Assembly: GCF_011516735.1 (NCBI RefSeq) | Contig: NZ_WOSX01000002.1 | Coordinates: 1 to 64,000 of the forward strand | Direction of reading: 5' to 3' | DNA: 64,000 nucleotides | DNA from: Acetobacter fallax | GTDB taxonomy: Bacteria > Pseudomonadota > Alphaproteobacteria > Acetobacterales > Acetobacteraceae | Shown here: in pieces, positions 19,546-28,159 of the stretch | Layout: each line of letters starts with the position of its first letter | Numbering within the stretch: the first letter of the stretch is position 1 | Made by a program: the position numbers and the translations under genes | The notes under the pieces: generated by a model | Database searches by the model: none | Told to the model about the DNA's origin: nothing | The model's input: the letters and a program-made list of their open reading frames with translations, nothing else

Positions 19546-19700
19546 GAATGCCCACGACCAGAAAACTCAGTATAACCGATCACGTTCCCGTACGGGCGTA
19601 AAAAGCCCCGACATCGCATCTCATCCGTCCGGACGATGGCATTACGGCTTCGGATTTACGAAAATCCGGAAATCGCCCGACAATCAGAAGTCAGACGCAT

Positions 19701-19728
19701 CGGGGCAGACAGTCAGCCGCCTGCCCCG
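19701..19728 (-). terminator. GC-rich hairpin after typA, possible terminator
   Basis: CGGGGCAG at 19701-19708 pairs with CTGCCCCG at 19721-19728 across a 12-nt loop, 18 bp beyond the typA stop on the minus strand. No U-tract follows, so termination is only suggested by position. Confidence 0.35.
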
Positions 19729-19745
19729 GAACAGAGAGTCCCTGC

Positions 19746-21569
19746 TCAGTCGTGCTTCGACGAACGCTCGTTCTTCTTGCGCTCGTGCGGATCAAGATAA
19801 CGCTTCCGCAGACGAACAGCAGACGGCGTAACCTCAACCAGTTCGTCATCCTCGATATAGGCAATCGCCTGCTCAAGGCTCATCTTGCGGGGTGGCGTCA
19901 GAAGCAGCGCCTCATCCTTACCAGCGGCACGGATGTTGGTCAGCTTCTTTTCACGGACGCAGTTCACTTCGAGATCGTTCTCGCGTGAATGCTCGCCGAT
20001 GATCATCCCGATATAGACTTTTTCGCCGGCTCCAAGGAACAGCGTCCCACGATCCTGCAACGAATACAGCGAATACTGCGTCGTCGTGCCATCTTCAGAC
20101 GAGATCAGCGATCCGTTACGACGACCTTCAATCGTTCCGGCATAAGGCTGATACCCGGCGAACAGACGGTTCATGATGCCCGTGCCGCGCGTGTCCGTCA
20201 GGAACTCGCCATGATAGCCGATCAGGCCACGTGACGGGATCAGGAAGGTCAGACGCACCTTATCGCCGCCCGAAGGTCGCATGTCCTGCATCTGGCCCTT
20301 GCGCAGGGACATCTTCTCGACCACGACGCCCGAATACGGCTCGTCAACGTCGATCAGAACCTCTTCGTAAGGCTCCTCACGCTCGCCGGTCTCTTCATTC
20401 TCGCGGAACAGCACACGGGGACGACCGATCGTCAGCTCAAAGCCTTCACGACGCATGGTCTCGATCAGAACGCCAAGCTGAAGTTCGCCACGACCGGCAA
20501 CCTCGAATGCCTCGCTTTCCGGGCTCTCGCTCACGCGGATCGCAACGTTGCCCTCTGTCTCCTTGAACAGACGGTCACGGATCTGGCGTGACGTGACTTT
20601 CTTGCCTTCGCGGCCACCAAGCGGGCCGTCATTCAGGCGGAACGTCATCGACAGGGTCGGCGGATCAACCGGAATGGCGGGCAGCGCCCCGGTCACTTCC
20701 GGAGAAGCGATCGTGTCGGGAATCGTCGTGTCGGACAGCCCCGCGACCGCCACGATATCACCGGCCTCAACCTCATCAACCGGCACCCGGTCGAGTCCAC
20801 GGAACGACAGCAGTTTCGTCAGACGGCCCGTTTCGACAATGGTGCCATCCTGACGGATCGCACGCACAGGCATGTTAAGCTTCGCACGCCCCTGCTCAAC
20901 ACGACCGGTCAGCACGCGACCGAGGAAGTTGTCATATTCGAGAATGGTCGCGACCATCGCGAACGGCTTGTCCTTGTCGAGTGCCGGCGCCGGCACATGA
21001 CGCAGAATCAGATCGAACATCGGAGCCAGATCCTTGCGGGGTCCGTCCAGTTCCGTATCGGCCCAGCCCTGACGACCGGATGCATAAAGCATCGGGAAGT
21101 CGAGCTGCTGATCATTCGCGTCCAGAGAGGCGAACAGATCGAAAATCTCGTTGTGAACTTCATCAGGCCGCGCATCGCTGCGATCAATCTTGTTGACCAC
21201 CACGATCGGCTTCAGGCCACGGGCCAGCGCTTTGCCAACGACGAATTTCGTCTGCGGCAGCGCACCCTCGGCAGCGTCAACCAGCACGATCGCGCCGTCC
21301 ACCATGCTCAGGATGCGCTCGACCTCACCGCCGAAATCGGCGTGACCCGGAGTATCGATGATATTGATCCGCGTATCTTTCCAGACCACGGAGGTGCACT
21401 TGGCGAGGATGGTGATGCCACGTTCTTTTTCAAGATCGTTGCTGTCCATCGCACGCTCAGAGACCTGCTGGTGCTCGTGAAAGGAGCCGGACTGTTTGAG
21501 AAGTTCATCAACGAGCGTGGTCTTGCCATGATCGACGTGAGCGATAATGGCGATATTGCGGATTTCCAT
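19746..21569 (-). CDS. typA: Ribosome-associated GTPase TypA/BipA
   Basis: 607 residues from the ATG at 21569, which precedes [18 protein letters not shown], the family start; a longer frame to 21617 is unlikely. G motifs are AHVDHGKT (G1), [11 protein letters not shown] (G3) and NKIDRSDA (G4), followed by elongation factor-like domains II, III and V and the BipA C-terminal domain. BipA helps 50S subunit assembly and translation under stress or at low temperature. It is monocistronic. Length and motifs are normal. Confidence 0.95.
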   Translation of the reverse strand: MEIRNIAIIAHVDHGKTTLVDELLKQSGSFHEHQQVSERAMDSNDLEKERGITILAKCTSVVWKDTRINIIDTPGHADFGGEVERILSMVDGAIVLVDAAEGALPQTKFVVGKALARGLKPIVVVNKIDRSDARPDEVHNEIFDLFASLDANDQQLDFPMLYASGRQGWADTELDGPRKDLAPMFDLILRHVPAPALDKDKPFAMVATILEYDNFLGRVLTGRVEQGRAKLNMPVRAIRQDGTIVETGRLTKLLSFRGLDRVPVDEVEAGDIVAVAGLSDTTIPDTIASPEVTGALPAIPVDPPTLSMTFRLNDGPLGGREGKKVTSRQIRDRLFKETEGNVAIRVSESPESEAFEVAGRGELQLGVLIETMRREGFELTIGRPRVLFRENEETGEREEPYEEVLIDVDEPYSGVVVEKMSLRKGQMQDMRPSGGDKVRLTFLIPSRGLIGYHGEFLTDTRGTGIMNRLFAGYQPYAGTIEGRRNGSLISSEDGTTTQYSLYSLQDRGTLFLGAGEKVYIGMIIGEHSRENDLEVNCVREKKLTNIRAAGKDEALLLTPPRKMSLEQAIAYIEDDELVEVTPSAVRLRKRYLDPHERKKNERSSKHD

Positions 21570-21733
21570 CGTAAAGCGGGCCTGATCTTTCCTGCGTACA
21601 GACCCGCCACAGACCATGACAGTCTGCGGCGGGTCCCCATTGCTCGCAGTCCATAGAGAGGACGGGCACGGAATGCACGCGAAACTTCATCGCGCATCCG
21701 TGACCATGCCATGAAAATCCTGTTTTCCCGGCG

Positions 21734-22660
21734 TCAGCCCGCGACAGGGAAGCTCACATGTCCCTGAACCAGCCCCGGCGTCTCCGTCCTCAGACAAAAC
21801 AGCCCGCCCGTCCGGGGCTCAGCCGCAAGCGCCTCCTGCGACAGCCCCTTCCGCGCCGTCGTCACAAAAACCGTGCGCCCGTCCGGACCACCAAAGGCCA
21901 CTTTCGTCACGTTCCGCGCCGGCACCGCAATGGGGGCCAGCCGCGATCCGTCCGGTCGGAACCGCTCGATCCGACCACCACCCCAGACGCCGGACCAGAG
22001 CGTCCCGGCGCTGTCCATAGCGAGGCCGTCCGGCGCGCCATCCTCCACTTTCGCAAAAACACGCCGTCCGCTCAGAGCACCATCCACCGCCACATCAAAC
22101 ACGAAGATCGTCCCGAGAGCCGAGTCACAATGATAAAGGATGCGGCCATCCGGCGAGACCGCCGGACCATTGCTCACCGTATAGCCGCCATGATGCCGGG
22201 TCAGCTCATGCCCCGGCCCGATGCTGTAGAGAGATCCCGTCGGGTTCTCCTCGGAATCATCCATGGTGCCGAACCAGAGACGCCCGGCAGGATCGACATG
22301 ACCGTCATTCAGCCGGTTGCCCGGCAGATCCCGCTCCACAGCCAGCACACTCCCGAATGTGCCGCTGGCAGGATCAAAACGATGCAGACCGTCCTCCATG
22401 CCGCAAAGCAGGCGACCATCCTGAAGCGGGACAAGAAAACAGGGCCGCGATGGCGCAGCCCATGACCGGGCCGCACCACTCGCCGGATCATAACGATGGA
22501 CCCTGCGACCCAGGATATCGACGAACCAGAGGACCTTCGCCCCGCCGCTCCAGACAGGCCCCTCACCCAGCTCCGCGCGCAGATCCCACACACACACCGG
22601 CACATCCGTCGCCCCGTCCCGCGGATCGAACGGAACCGCCATCTCAGTGTTCGCGGTCAT
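21734..22660 (-). CDS. SMP-30/gluconolactonase-family lactonase
   Basis: 308 residues predicted to fold as a six-bladed beta-propeller. Metal ligands typical of SMP-30 are visible: the Glu in AELGEGPVW, the Asn in LPGNRLNDGHVD (with YTVSNGPAVS offering another), and the Asp in APDGLAMD. Members hydrolyse sugar lactones such as gluconolactone or arabinonolactone. In a sugar-oxidising host that releases aldonolactones this would be a fitting role, but the substrate is not determined. There is no signal peptide, so it is cytoplasmic. A GGGAG motif sits 8 nt before the ATG. It is divergent from feoA. Confidence 0.85.
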   Translation of the reverse strand: MTANTEMAVPFDPRDGATDVPVCVWDLRAELGEGPVWSGGAKVLWFVDILGRRVHRYDPASGAARSWAAPSRPCFLVPLQDGRLLCGMEDGLHRFDPASGTFGSVLAVERDLPGNRLNDGHVDPAGRLWFGTMDDSEENPTGSLYSIGPGHELTRHHGGYTVSNGPAVSPDGRILYHCDSALGTIFVFDVAVDGALSGRRVFAKVEDGAPDGLAMDSAGTLWSGVWGGGRIERFRPDGSRLAPIAVPARNVTKVAFGGPDGRTVFVTTARKGLSQEALAAEPRTGGLFCLRTETPGLVQGHVSFPVAG

Positions 22661-22798
22661 GTCATTCGCTCCCTTTTCATCCGTCAGACAGGCAACCGGA
22701 ACGCCCCCGTTCAGACGAGGGTTGCGCTCCTGTTATGCCGGACTTGCCAGATTCATACTGATCAGCACAACACACCAGCCTGGACAGCAGACAAATAA

Positions 22799-22822
22799 CG
22801 AAATAGGTATCATTCGCAATTA
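22799..22822 (+). promoter_or_regulatory. Possible Fur/iron-responsive operator before feoA
   Basis: The minus strand reads TTGCGAATGATACCTATTT, resembling one side of a Fur box (TGCAAATGATAATCATTATC style). It lies 25-48 bp before the feoA start, where an operator would act. The match is partial and only one half is good. Iron control of feo is well established in other bacteria. Confidence 0.35.
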
Positions 22823-22846
22823 CACAGCAGGCGGACACAAGCAGCC

Positions 22847-23086
22847 ATGCGCCTGAACGAGCTGTCACCCGGGTCAGAAGCCATCATAGACCACATCGAA
22901 GACCGCGAATCCGGTGATCCTGTCGCCGTGCGTCTGCGCGAACTCGGCTTCGTGCCCGGTGAGCCCGTAACAATCATCGCACAGGGACCGTTCGGCGCCG
23001 ATCCGCTCGCCGTAAAAATCGGCTTCACCCGCTTCGCTCTGCGCCGCGCCGAAGCCTCCCGTATCGTGCTCAGGACCGCCGCCTGA
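22847..23086 (+). CDS. feoA: Ferrous iron transport protein FeoA
   Basis: 79 residues forming a small SH3-like cytoplasmic protein, with MRLNELSPGSEAIIDHI at the start, LRELGFVPGEPVTIIAQGPF in the middle, and KIGFTRFALRRAEASRI at the end, all typical of FeoA. FeoA interacts with FeoB and is required for full Fe(II) uptake. It is separated from feoB by only 2 nt, so the two are co-transcribed. Confidence 0.92.
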   Translation: MRLNELSPGSEAIIDHIEDRESGDPVAVRLRELGFVPGEPVTIIAQGPFGADPLAVKIGFTRFALRRAEASRIVLRTAA

Positions 23087-23088
23087 TC

Positions 23089-24948
23089 ATGGACGCCATG
23101 GTGGACATCCTCCCGCTGCGGGCAGCACTGGTCGGCAATCCCAACTGCGGCAAGACAGCCCTGTTCAACCAGCTGACCGGCAGCCGTCAGAAAGTCGCGA
23201 ACTACGCTGGCGTGACGGTCGAACGGAAGGAAGGACGCCTCACCACCCCCGGCGGCCGCCCCGTCCGCCTGCTCGATCTGCCTGGCGCCTACAGCCTGAC
23301 CGCCACCAGCCCCGACGAAGCCGTCACCCGCGATGTCTGCGCCGGACGATACAGGGGCGAAGCCGCCCCCGAACTGCTGATCTGCGTGCTGTCGGCAACC
23401 AATCTCCGCCTGCATCTCCGCTTCGCTCTCGAAGTCCGGCAGCTCGGTCGCCCCATGGTCGTCGTCCTCAACATGGTCGATGCCGCACGCCAGCAGGGCA
23501 TGGTCATCGACGTGCCACGCCTTCAGCAGGAACTCGGTGTGCCCGTCGTCACCGCTGTCGCGATCCGCAGAAACGGCGCCACCGACCTGCTCGATCTGCT
23601 CGATCATCCTCCCCTCACCGGCCCCGCGCCCCTGGAGGGAAACGAGGACGTGCATGTCACCGTCCGCCGGCTGCTCGCAGACTGCGTCTCCCGTCCCTCC
23701 GCCGCCAGCGAAGCCTTCGAAGACAGGCTCGACCGCTGGGTGCTCAGCCCGGTCTGGGGTCTCGTGATCCTGTTCGCGCTGATGTTCGTCATGTTCCAGG
23801 CCGTGTTTTCCTGGGCCCAGCCGCTTATGGATGCCATCGATGGCGGGGTAAGCGCTTTCGGCGAAATGGTGCGCCATATCCTGCCGGATGGCGTACTTCA
23901 GAGCCTCATCGTGGATGGCGTGATCGCCGGCGCCGGCACGGTCGTCGTCTTCCTGCCCCAGATTCTCATCCTCTTCCTGTGGATTCTCGTCCTGGAAGAA
24001 TCCGGCTACCTCCCACGCGCTGCCTTTCTGCTGGATCGCATCATGGCCGCCGCCGGCCTCTCCGGCCGTTCCTTCATCCCGCTCCTGTCCAGCTTCGCCT
24101 GCGCCGTGCCGGGAATCATGGCCACACGCACGATCCAGAACCCGCGTGACCGCCTGATCACCATCCTCCTCGCCCCCCTCATGACCTGCTCGGCACGGCT
24201 CCCGGTCTACACGCTTCTGATCGCCGCCTTCGTGCCCGATCGCACCGTCGGCGGCATCTTCAACCTGCATGGTCTGGTGCTTTTCACCCTCTACATGGCC
24301 GCGATTCTCAGTGCGCTGGCCGTGGCCTGGGTTCTGAAACGAGGCGGCAAAACCGCCGAACACCCCCTGCTGCTCGAACTCCCGGCCTATCGCCTGCCCA
24401 ACCTCCGCGATCTCGGACTTGGCCTCTGGCAGCGGGCCGTCATCTTCCTGTCCCGTGTCGGCACGATCATCGTCACGCTGAGCGTGCTGCTCTGGGCCCT
24501 GTCCAGCTTCCCCGCCCCTCCGGCAGGCGCCACCGGGCCGGCCATCGATTACAGTCTCGCCGGCCGGATCGGACACTGGATGCTGCCGCTCTTCGCGCCG
24601 ATCGGCTTTAACTGGCAGATCTGCGTGGCCCTCATCCCCGGCCTCGCCGCCCGCGAAGTCGCAGTCAGCGCCCTGGCGACAGTCTACGCCGTCGGCGGTA
24701 CCGAAACCGACGCCGCCGCACAGCTTACCCCGCTGCTCTCAGCCCAGTGGAGCCTCGCCACCGCCCTGTCGCTGCTGGCATGGTACGTCTTCGCACCCCA
24801 GTGCTTCTCCACTCTCGCCGTCATCCGCCGCGAAACAGGGGGATGGAAAATGGTCACCATCACCGCCACCTATCTGTTCGGACTTGCTTACGCCGCGTCC
24901 TTCGTCACCTGGCGACTGGCACTGGCATTCGGAGGAGGACCGTCATGA
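23089..24948 (+). CDS. feoB: Ferrous iron permease FeoB
   Basis: 619 residues, shorter than the 773 of E. coli but within the range of alphaproteobacterial forms. The N-terminal G domain has GNPNCGKT (16-23, G1), DLPG (63-66, G3) and NMVD (128-131, G4). The membrane part has the Gate motifs, including SFACAVPGIMATRTI with the conserved Cys, and APLMTCSARLPVY. It moves Fe(II) across the inner membrane. It sits between feoA and a Cys-rich small protein whose ATG overlaps the feoB stop. Confidence 0.95.
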   Translation: MDAMVDILPLRAALVGNPNCGKTALFNQLTGSRQKVANYAGVTVERKEGRLTTPGGRPVRLLDLPGAYSLTATSPDEAVTRDVCAGRYRGEAAPELLICVLSATNLRLHLRFALEVRQLGRPMVVVLNMVDAARQQGMVIDVPRLQQELGVPVVTAVAIRRNGATDLLDLLDHPPLTGPAPLEGNEDVHVTVRRLLADCVSRPSAASEAFEDRLDRWVLSPVWGLVILFALMFVMFQAVFSWAQPLMDAIDGGVSAFGEMVRHILPDGVLQSLIVDGVIAGAGTVVVFLPQILILFLWILVLEESGYLPRAAFLLDRIMAAAGLSGRSFIPLLSSFACAVPGIMATRTIQNPRDRLITILLAPLMTCSARLPVYTLLIAAFVPDRTVGGIFNLHGLVLFTLYMAAILSALAVAWVLKRGGKTAEHPLLLELPAYRLPNLRDLGLGLWQRAVIFLSRVGTIIVTLSVLLWALSSFPAPPAGATGPAIDYSLAGRIGHWMLPLFAPIGFNWQICVALIPGLAAREVAVSALATVYAVGGTETDAAAQLTPLLSAQWSLATALSLLAWYVFAPQCFSTLAVIRRETGGWKMVTITATYLFGLAYAASFVTWRLALAFGGGPS

Positions 24949-25178
24949 TCGAAGTGCTTATTGTCAGCGTGCTTGTCGTGGCCTGCGGATTCTACTGGCT
25001 CGGGCGTCTTGCTCCCTCCGTAACCCGCAGAATGTGGCGGGGCACGGGGCACGTTCTGGAAGCGGTGCGCGCACCGGCTCCGATGCGCCAGGCCGTGGCA
25101 GGACGCGCCAATGCCGCTCCCGGAGGGGGCTGTGGGGGCTGCAAAGGCTGCGACAAAGGCAGTGGCGGCTGCCACTGA
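24945..25178 (+). CDS. FeoB-associated small Cys-rich membrane protein
   Basis: 77 residues, translationally coupled to feoB by an ATGA overlap. It has one N-terminal membrane helix (IEVLIVSVLVVACGFYWLG), a basic linker, and a C-terminal tail with four cysteines plus a final histidine (GGGCGGCKGCDKGSGGCH). The layout of membrane anchor plus Cys cluster matches small FeoB-linked proteins (DUF6587 or FeoB-associated Cys-rich type), proposed to bind iron or an Fe-S cluster at the permease. It is easily missed because a longer frame starting inside feoB covers it. Function is inferred from position and cysteines. Confidence 0.8.
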   Translation: MIEVLIVSVLVVACGFYWLGRLAPSVTRRMWRGTGHVLEAVRAPAPMRQAVAGRANAAPGGGCGGCKGCDKGSGGCH

Positions 25179-25293
25179 CAGGGCTGCCGACTCAGCGTAT
25201 TTTTCTTCATGATGGCCATGGAAGAGGGATGCCGGAATTTTCCCGGGCATCTCAAAAACAGGCTCGTTATGATATGCCCGGACAGAGATCAGA

Positions 25294-25395
25294 ATAACAA
25301 CCGCCCGGGAAAATAAGAGCACGCGCACAGCGCTTGTCGTTATCGATACGCAGATGGTGATGCAGGAGCGTATCGAGAGCGGACGTGATTATGCA
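25294..25395 (+). pseudogene. Isochorismatase-family hydrolase remnant (N-terminal fragment)
   Basis: Reading forward from 25330, the frame gives ALVVIDTQMVMQERIESGRD, which resembles the first strand and helix of isochorismatase-like cysteine hydrolases (ALxVIDxQ). The catalytic Asp is present, but the similarity stops after about 25 residues near 25395, the catalytic Lys and Cys regions are absent, and no in-frame start codon is seen upstream. It lies against the 3' end of the oppositely oriented beta-lactamase gene, whose arrival may have destroyed it. Confidence 0.5.
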
Positions 25396-25442
25396 GGACA
25401 GATGCTTCTTCCAATATTGCAGACCTGTTGTCGGCTTTTCGT

Positions 25443-26321
25443 TCAGCCGGGACGCTCCCGCACCAGATGTGAAGCAACCAGACGTCCGGCTCCGGCAAAC
25501 ACCGCGTCAAACTGAGCATTCGTCGGGGCGCCTCCCCGGGTGTAAACGCAGATGACAACGGGAGTGCGTGGATCGGGCCACGACACTGCAATGTCGCCGG
25601 CAGCATCCCTGCCGTTGTGACCTGTTTTATTGCCGGTCACCCAGTTACCCGGAAGGCCAGACCGCAGGCGATTGCCACCCGTCTGGCAACCAATCAGTAA
25701 CTCCGTGAACCACGCGCGGGATTTAGCGGATAAAACGTCCCCAACAACAAACTTGCGGAGATTTTCTGCCATGGCAGCCGGCGTGGTCGTGTCATACGAT
25801 TCACCCCGGCGTGTTCGGTTCAGAAACGGTTCGGGGTGATCCAGCCGGGTCACATGGTCGCCAATTGTGCGCCAGAACGCTGTCATTACCGGAGGGCCAC
25901 CCACACGCTTTAGCAACAGATTACAGCAAACGTTGTCGCTAACCTCGACTGCCGCCCTGCACATGTCCCGGACAGACAGAACACCCTTCGACAGATTTGC
26001 TCTGGCCACCGGAGCGTACAAATCACCTGTATCCGCTGCGCTGTAATGGATCATTTCATCTAAATCGCCGTGCCCCCGATCGATTTCAGAAAGAACGAAC
26101 GCGACCAGCGACGCTTTGACGGTGCTGCACATCACAAAGCGATCATGAGCCCGCCACGCGAACGTGGCGCCCGATGATATGTTCTTCGCATATATCCCTA
26201 TGTGACCTCCGCTTGCCCGCTCATACTCCCGGAGCGGCACAAGCGCGGCATCGCCCGCCACGGCGGGCGATGCCAGAAACGCAGGAATGCCCAGGATGAG
26301 AGTTCGTCGCTTCAGACACAT
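25443..26321 (-). CDS. Class A serine beta-lactamase
   Basis: 292 residues. The N-terminus KRRTLILGIPAFLASPAVA looks like a Tat-type signal for export to the periplasm. The active-site elements are complete: STVK (S66, K69), SDN (128-130), the omega-loop Glu in PEPFLN (E164) and KTG (232-234). A Cys precedes the catalytic Ser (CSTVK), a position occupied by Cys in several carbapenem-hydrolysing class A enzymes, but the partner Cys next to KTG is not seen. It hydrolyses beta-lactams; the spectrum cannot be predicted. No ampR-type regulator is adjacent. GC is somewhat lower than in the neighbours, and it lies beside a gene remnant and a rearranged repeat, suggesting insertion. Confidence 0.9.
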   Translation of the reverse strand: MCLKRRTLILGIPAFLASPAVAGDAALVPLREYERASGGHIGIYAKNISSGATFAWRAHDRFVMCSTVKASLVAFVLSEIDRGHGDLDEMIHYSAADTGDLYAPVARANLSKGVLSVRDMCRAAVEVSDNVCCNLLLKRVGGPPVMTAFWRTIGDHVTRLDHPEPFLNRTRRGESYDTTTPAAMAENLRKFVVGDVLSAKSRAWFTELLIGCQTGGNRLRSGLPGNWVTGNKTGHNGRDAAGDIAVSWPDPRTPVVICVYTRGGAPTNAQFDAVFAGAGRLVASHLVRERPG

Positions 26322-26495
26322 GTGAACTCTCTGTTATGGCCTCAGAACGCCATAAAGTCTGCCTTAGCCATGGTTCATTGCACAGCCCCTGAAAGCACTT
26401 CGGACAGAGAGAAGCCTCTTCGACCCACAGGATCTCAGCAATGACTGATGCATAGCCCGAATGTCGGAAAAACAGACTAAAAAGCTGTTTCAGGA

Positions 26496-26668
26496 GGCTC
26501 TGTTGTTACGTGTTGATCAGTGATTTTTCAAAGGGTAAGCAGAATCCGGGCTCTGCCCGAACCCGGCAGGGGCTCTGTTGTCATTAACTGTTGGCTTCTT
26601 CCCAGGGCTTTGCCCTGGAACCCACCAAAGGTCACAGACCTTTGGAAACCATTTTGTCATGAATAAAT
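26496..26668. repeat. Multi-hairpin intergenic repeat, copy B (rearranged)
   Basis: The first 75 bp (26496-26570) match the left end of the family (GGCTCTGTTG, then GTGATTTTTCAAAGGG, then CCGGGCTCTGCCCG). Immediately after, at 26571, comes GGCTCTGTTGTCATT followed by CCAGGGCTTTGCCCTGG and CCAAAGGTCACAGACCTTTGG, which is the right half in inverted orientation. The middle section is missing. It lies between the bla promoter side and the 3' end of yqgE. A small AAACAG/CTGTTT hairpin lies just before it at 26470-26490. Confidence 0.8.
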
Positions 26669-26688
26669 CGAGGCGCAGGCAGCCTGCC

Positions 26689-27291
26689 TCAGGCGTTGCC
26701 AACGAACGACGCCAGTCGCAGCGGATCAATATTGATCCCCGCCAGCGCCTTGCGCCACTTCCCGCCATGATCCGCCCCGAAAATAATGTCCCGTGTGGCC
26801 GGAGCAATCAGCCAGGCAGAATCGCGGGCAATCTCTTCCTCAAGCTGACCAGCCGCCCAGCTCGCATGACCAAGAGCCAGCAAAGCATCGCGCGGACCCG
26901 AACCGGCCGCGATGTCCTTGAGAATTTCAAGGCTGGCAGTCAGACACGTACTGTCATCAACCGTCAGACTGCCCTCGCCACTCCAGTCTGAGGAATGCAG
27001 AACAAAACCACGCGCCGACTCGACAGGGCCACCAGCACACAGCCCGATCCGGCGACGCGGAGGCACCGGAGCAATATCAAGCTGCAAAAGAAGATCGTCG
27101 AAAGCCGGCTGAGGCAGACGCCGGTTCACGACAATCCCCATTGCGCCAGTCTCCGCCGAATGAGCGCACATATAGATCACCGACCGCGCGAACCCCGTCT
27201 CAGAGAGCGTGGGCATCGCAATCAGAAGATAGCCGGTGAACGAGTTCTCCGCCCCGCCGGCGTCAAAGATATCTGTCGAAGAAAGGCACAT
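26689..27291 (-). CDS. yqgE: YqgE/AlgH family protein
   Basis: 200 residues with the family pattern FTGYLLIAMP at the start, VIYMCAHSAETGAMGIVVNR, LCAGGPVESARGFVLHS, and ALGHASWAAGQLEEEI. The family is widespread in proteobacteria and structurally known but without an established biochemical role (AlgH was first linked to alginate regulation). It is cytoplasmic. The ATG at 27291 gives the normal length. It is divergent from the dehydrogenase at 27384; the intergenic repeat lies just beyond its 3' end. Confidence 0.9.
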   Translation of the reverse strand: MCLSSTDIFDAGGAENSFTGYLLIAMPTLSETGFARSVIYMCAHSAETGAMGIVVNRRLPQPAFDDLLLQLDIAPVPPRRRIGLCAGGPVESARGFVLHSSDWSGEGSLTVDDSTCLTASLEILKDIAAGSGPRDALLALGHASWAAGQLEEEIARDSAWLIAPATRDIIFGADHGGKWRKALAGINIDPLRLASFVGNA

Positions 27292-27383
27292 GCCTCAGGA
27301 TATGGTGTGCTCCGCGTCATTTGACAACACGGCAACCCGCACGGGCTAATGCCACCAGACAAACAAAGACGGGAGAAAACACG

Positions 27384-28139
27384 ATGACAGACACAGTTCT
27401 GGTCACCGGCGCCACAGCCGGTTTCGGCAAGGCGATCGCCCGACGGCTCGTAAAAGACGGATACCGGGTCATCGGCACAGGTCGTCGCCAGGAACGGCTG
27501 GATGAACTGAAAAGCACGCTCGGCGATGCCTTTCTGCCCCTGAAGCTCGACATGGACGACACTGCCGCCCTGCGCGCCCTGCCCGGCAGCCTGCCGGATG
27601 GCTGGCAGACCGTGGACGTGCTGGTCAACAATGCCGGCCTGGCCCTGGGTCTCGCCCCCGCGCAGCAGGCCGATATCAATGACTGGGAACAGATGATCCG
27701 CACCAACGTGTCAGGACTGGTGGAAATCACCGGCGCACTCCTGCCCGGCATGGTCGAACGCAACCACGGACACATCGTCTCGCTCGGCAGCACAGCCGGA
27801 ACATATCCCTACCCCGGCGCCAATGTTTACGGCGCCAGCAAAGCCTTCGTGTCCCAGTTCATGCGCAATCTCCGCTCAGATCTTCTCGGCACGCGCGTCA
27901 GGGCGACCAATATCGAACCCGGACTCTGCGGCGGCAGCGAGTTCAGCAACGTCCGCCTGCGTGACGACGCGAAAGCGGCTGACGTTTATAAAGACACCAG
28001 CCCCCTCCTGCCGGAAGACATCGCCGAAACCGTCTCCTGGACTCTCGGGCTGCCGCCACACGTCAATATCAATCGCATCGAGATGATGCCGGTCTGCCAG
28101 GCCTCCGCCGGCCTCGCCGTAAAACGCGGCGTGAACTGA
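27384..28139 (+). CDS. Short-chain dehydrogenase/reductase (YdfG-like)
   Basis: 251 residues from the ATG at 27384, supported by a GGGAG motif 8 nt upstream; a longer TTG-started frame is not needed. The Rossmann nucleotide loop is TGATAGFGKAIA, then NNAG (LVNNAGLALG), the catalytic Ser in SLGSTAGTYPYPG and YGASK (Tyr, Lys). The closest style is the YdfG 3-hydroxy acid/serine dehydrogenase group, and a basic residue after the first strand (GTGRR) suggests NADP(H). The substrate is not certain. It lies 20 bp before ppk2 and is probably co-transcribed with it. Confidence 0.88.
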   Translation: MTDTVLVTGATAGFGKAIARRLVKDGYRVIGTGRRQERLDELKSTLGDAFLPLKLDMDDTAALRALPGSLPDGWQTVDVLVNNAGLALGLAPAQQADINDWEQMIRTNVSGLVEITGALLPGMVERNHGHIVSLGSTAGTYPYPGANVYGASKAFVSQFMRNLRSDLLGTRVRATNIEPGLCGGSEFSNVRLRDDAKAADVYKDTSPLLPEDIAETVSWTLGLPPHVNINRIEMMPVCQASAGLAVKRGVN

Positions 28140-28159
28140 AGCCACAGGAGCAGCGCATC

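Noticed and set aside
22810..24576. A 588-codon antisense frame over feoB
   Set aside because: Low-complexity Gly/Glu/Asp-rich translation with no family similarity; feoB on the other strand has every expected motif.
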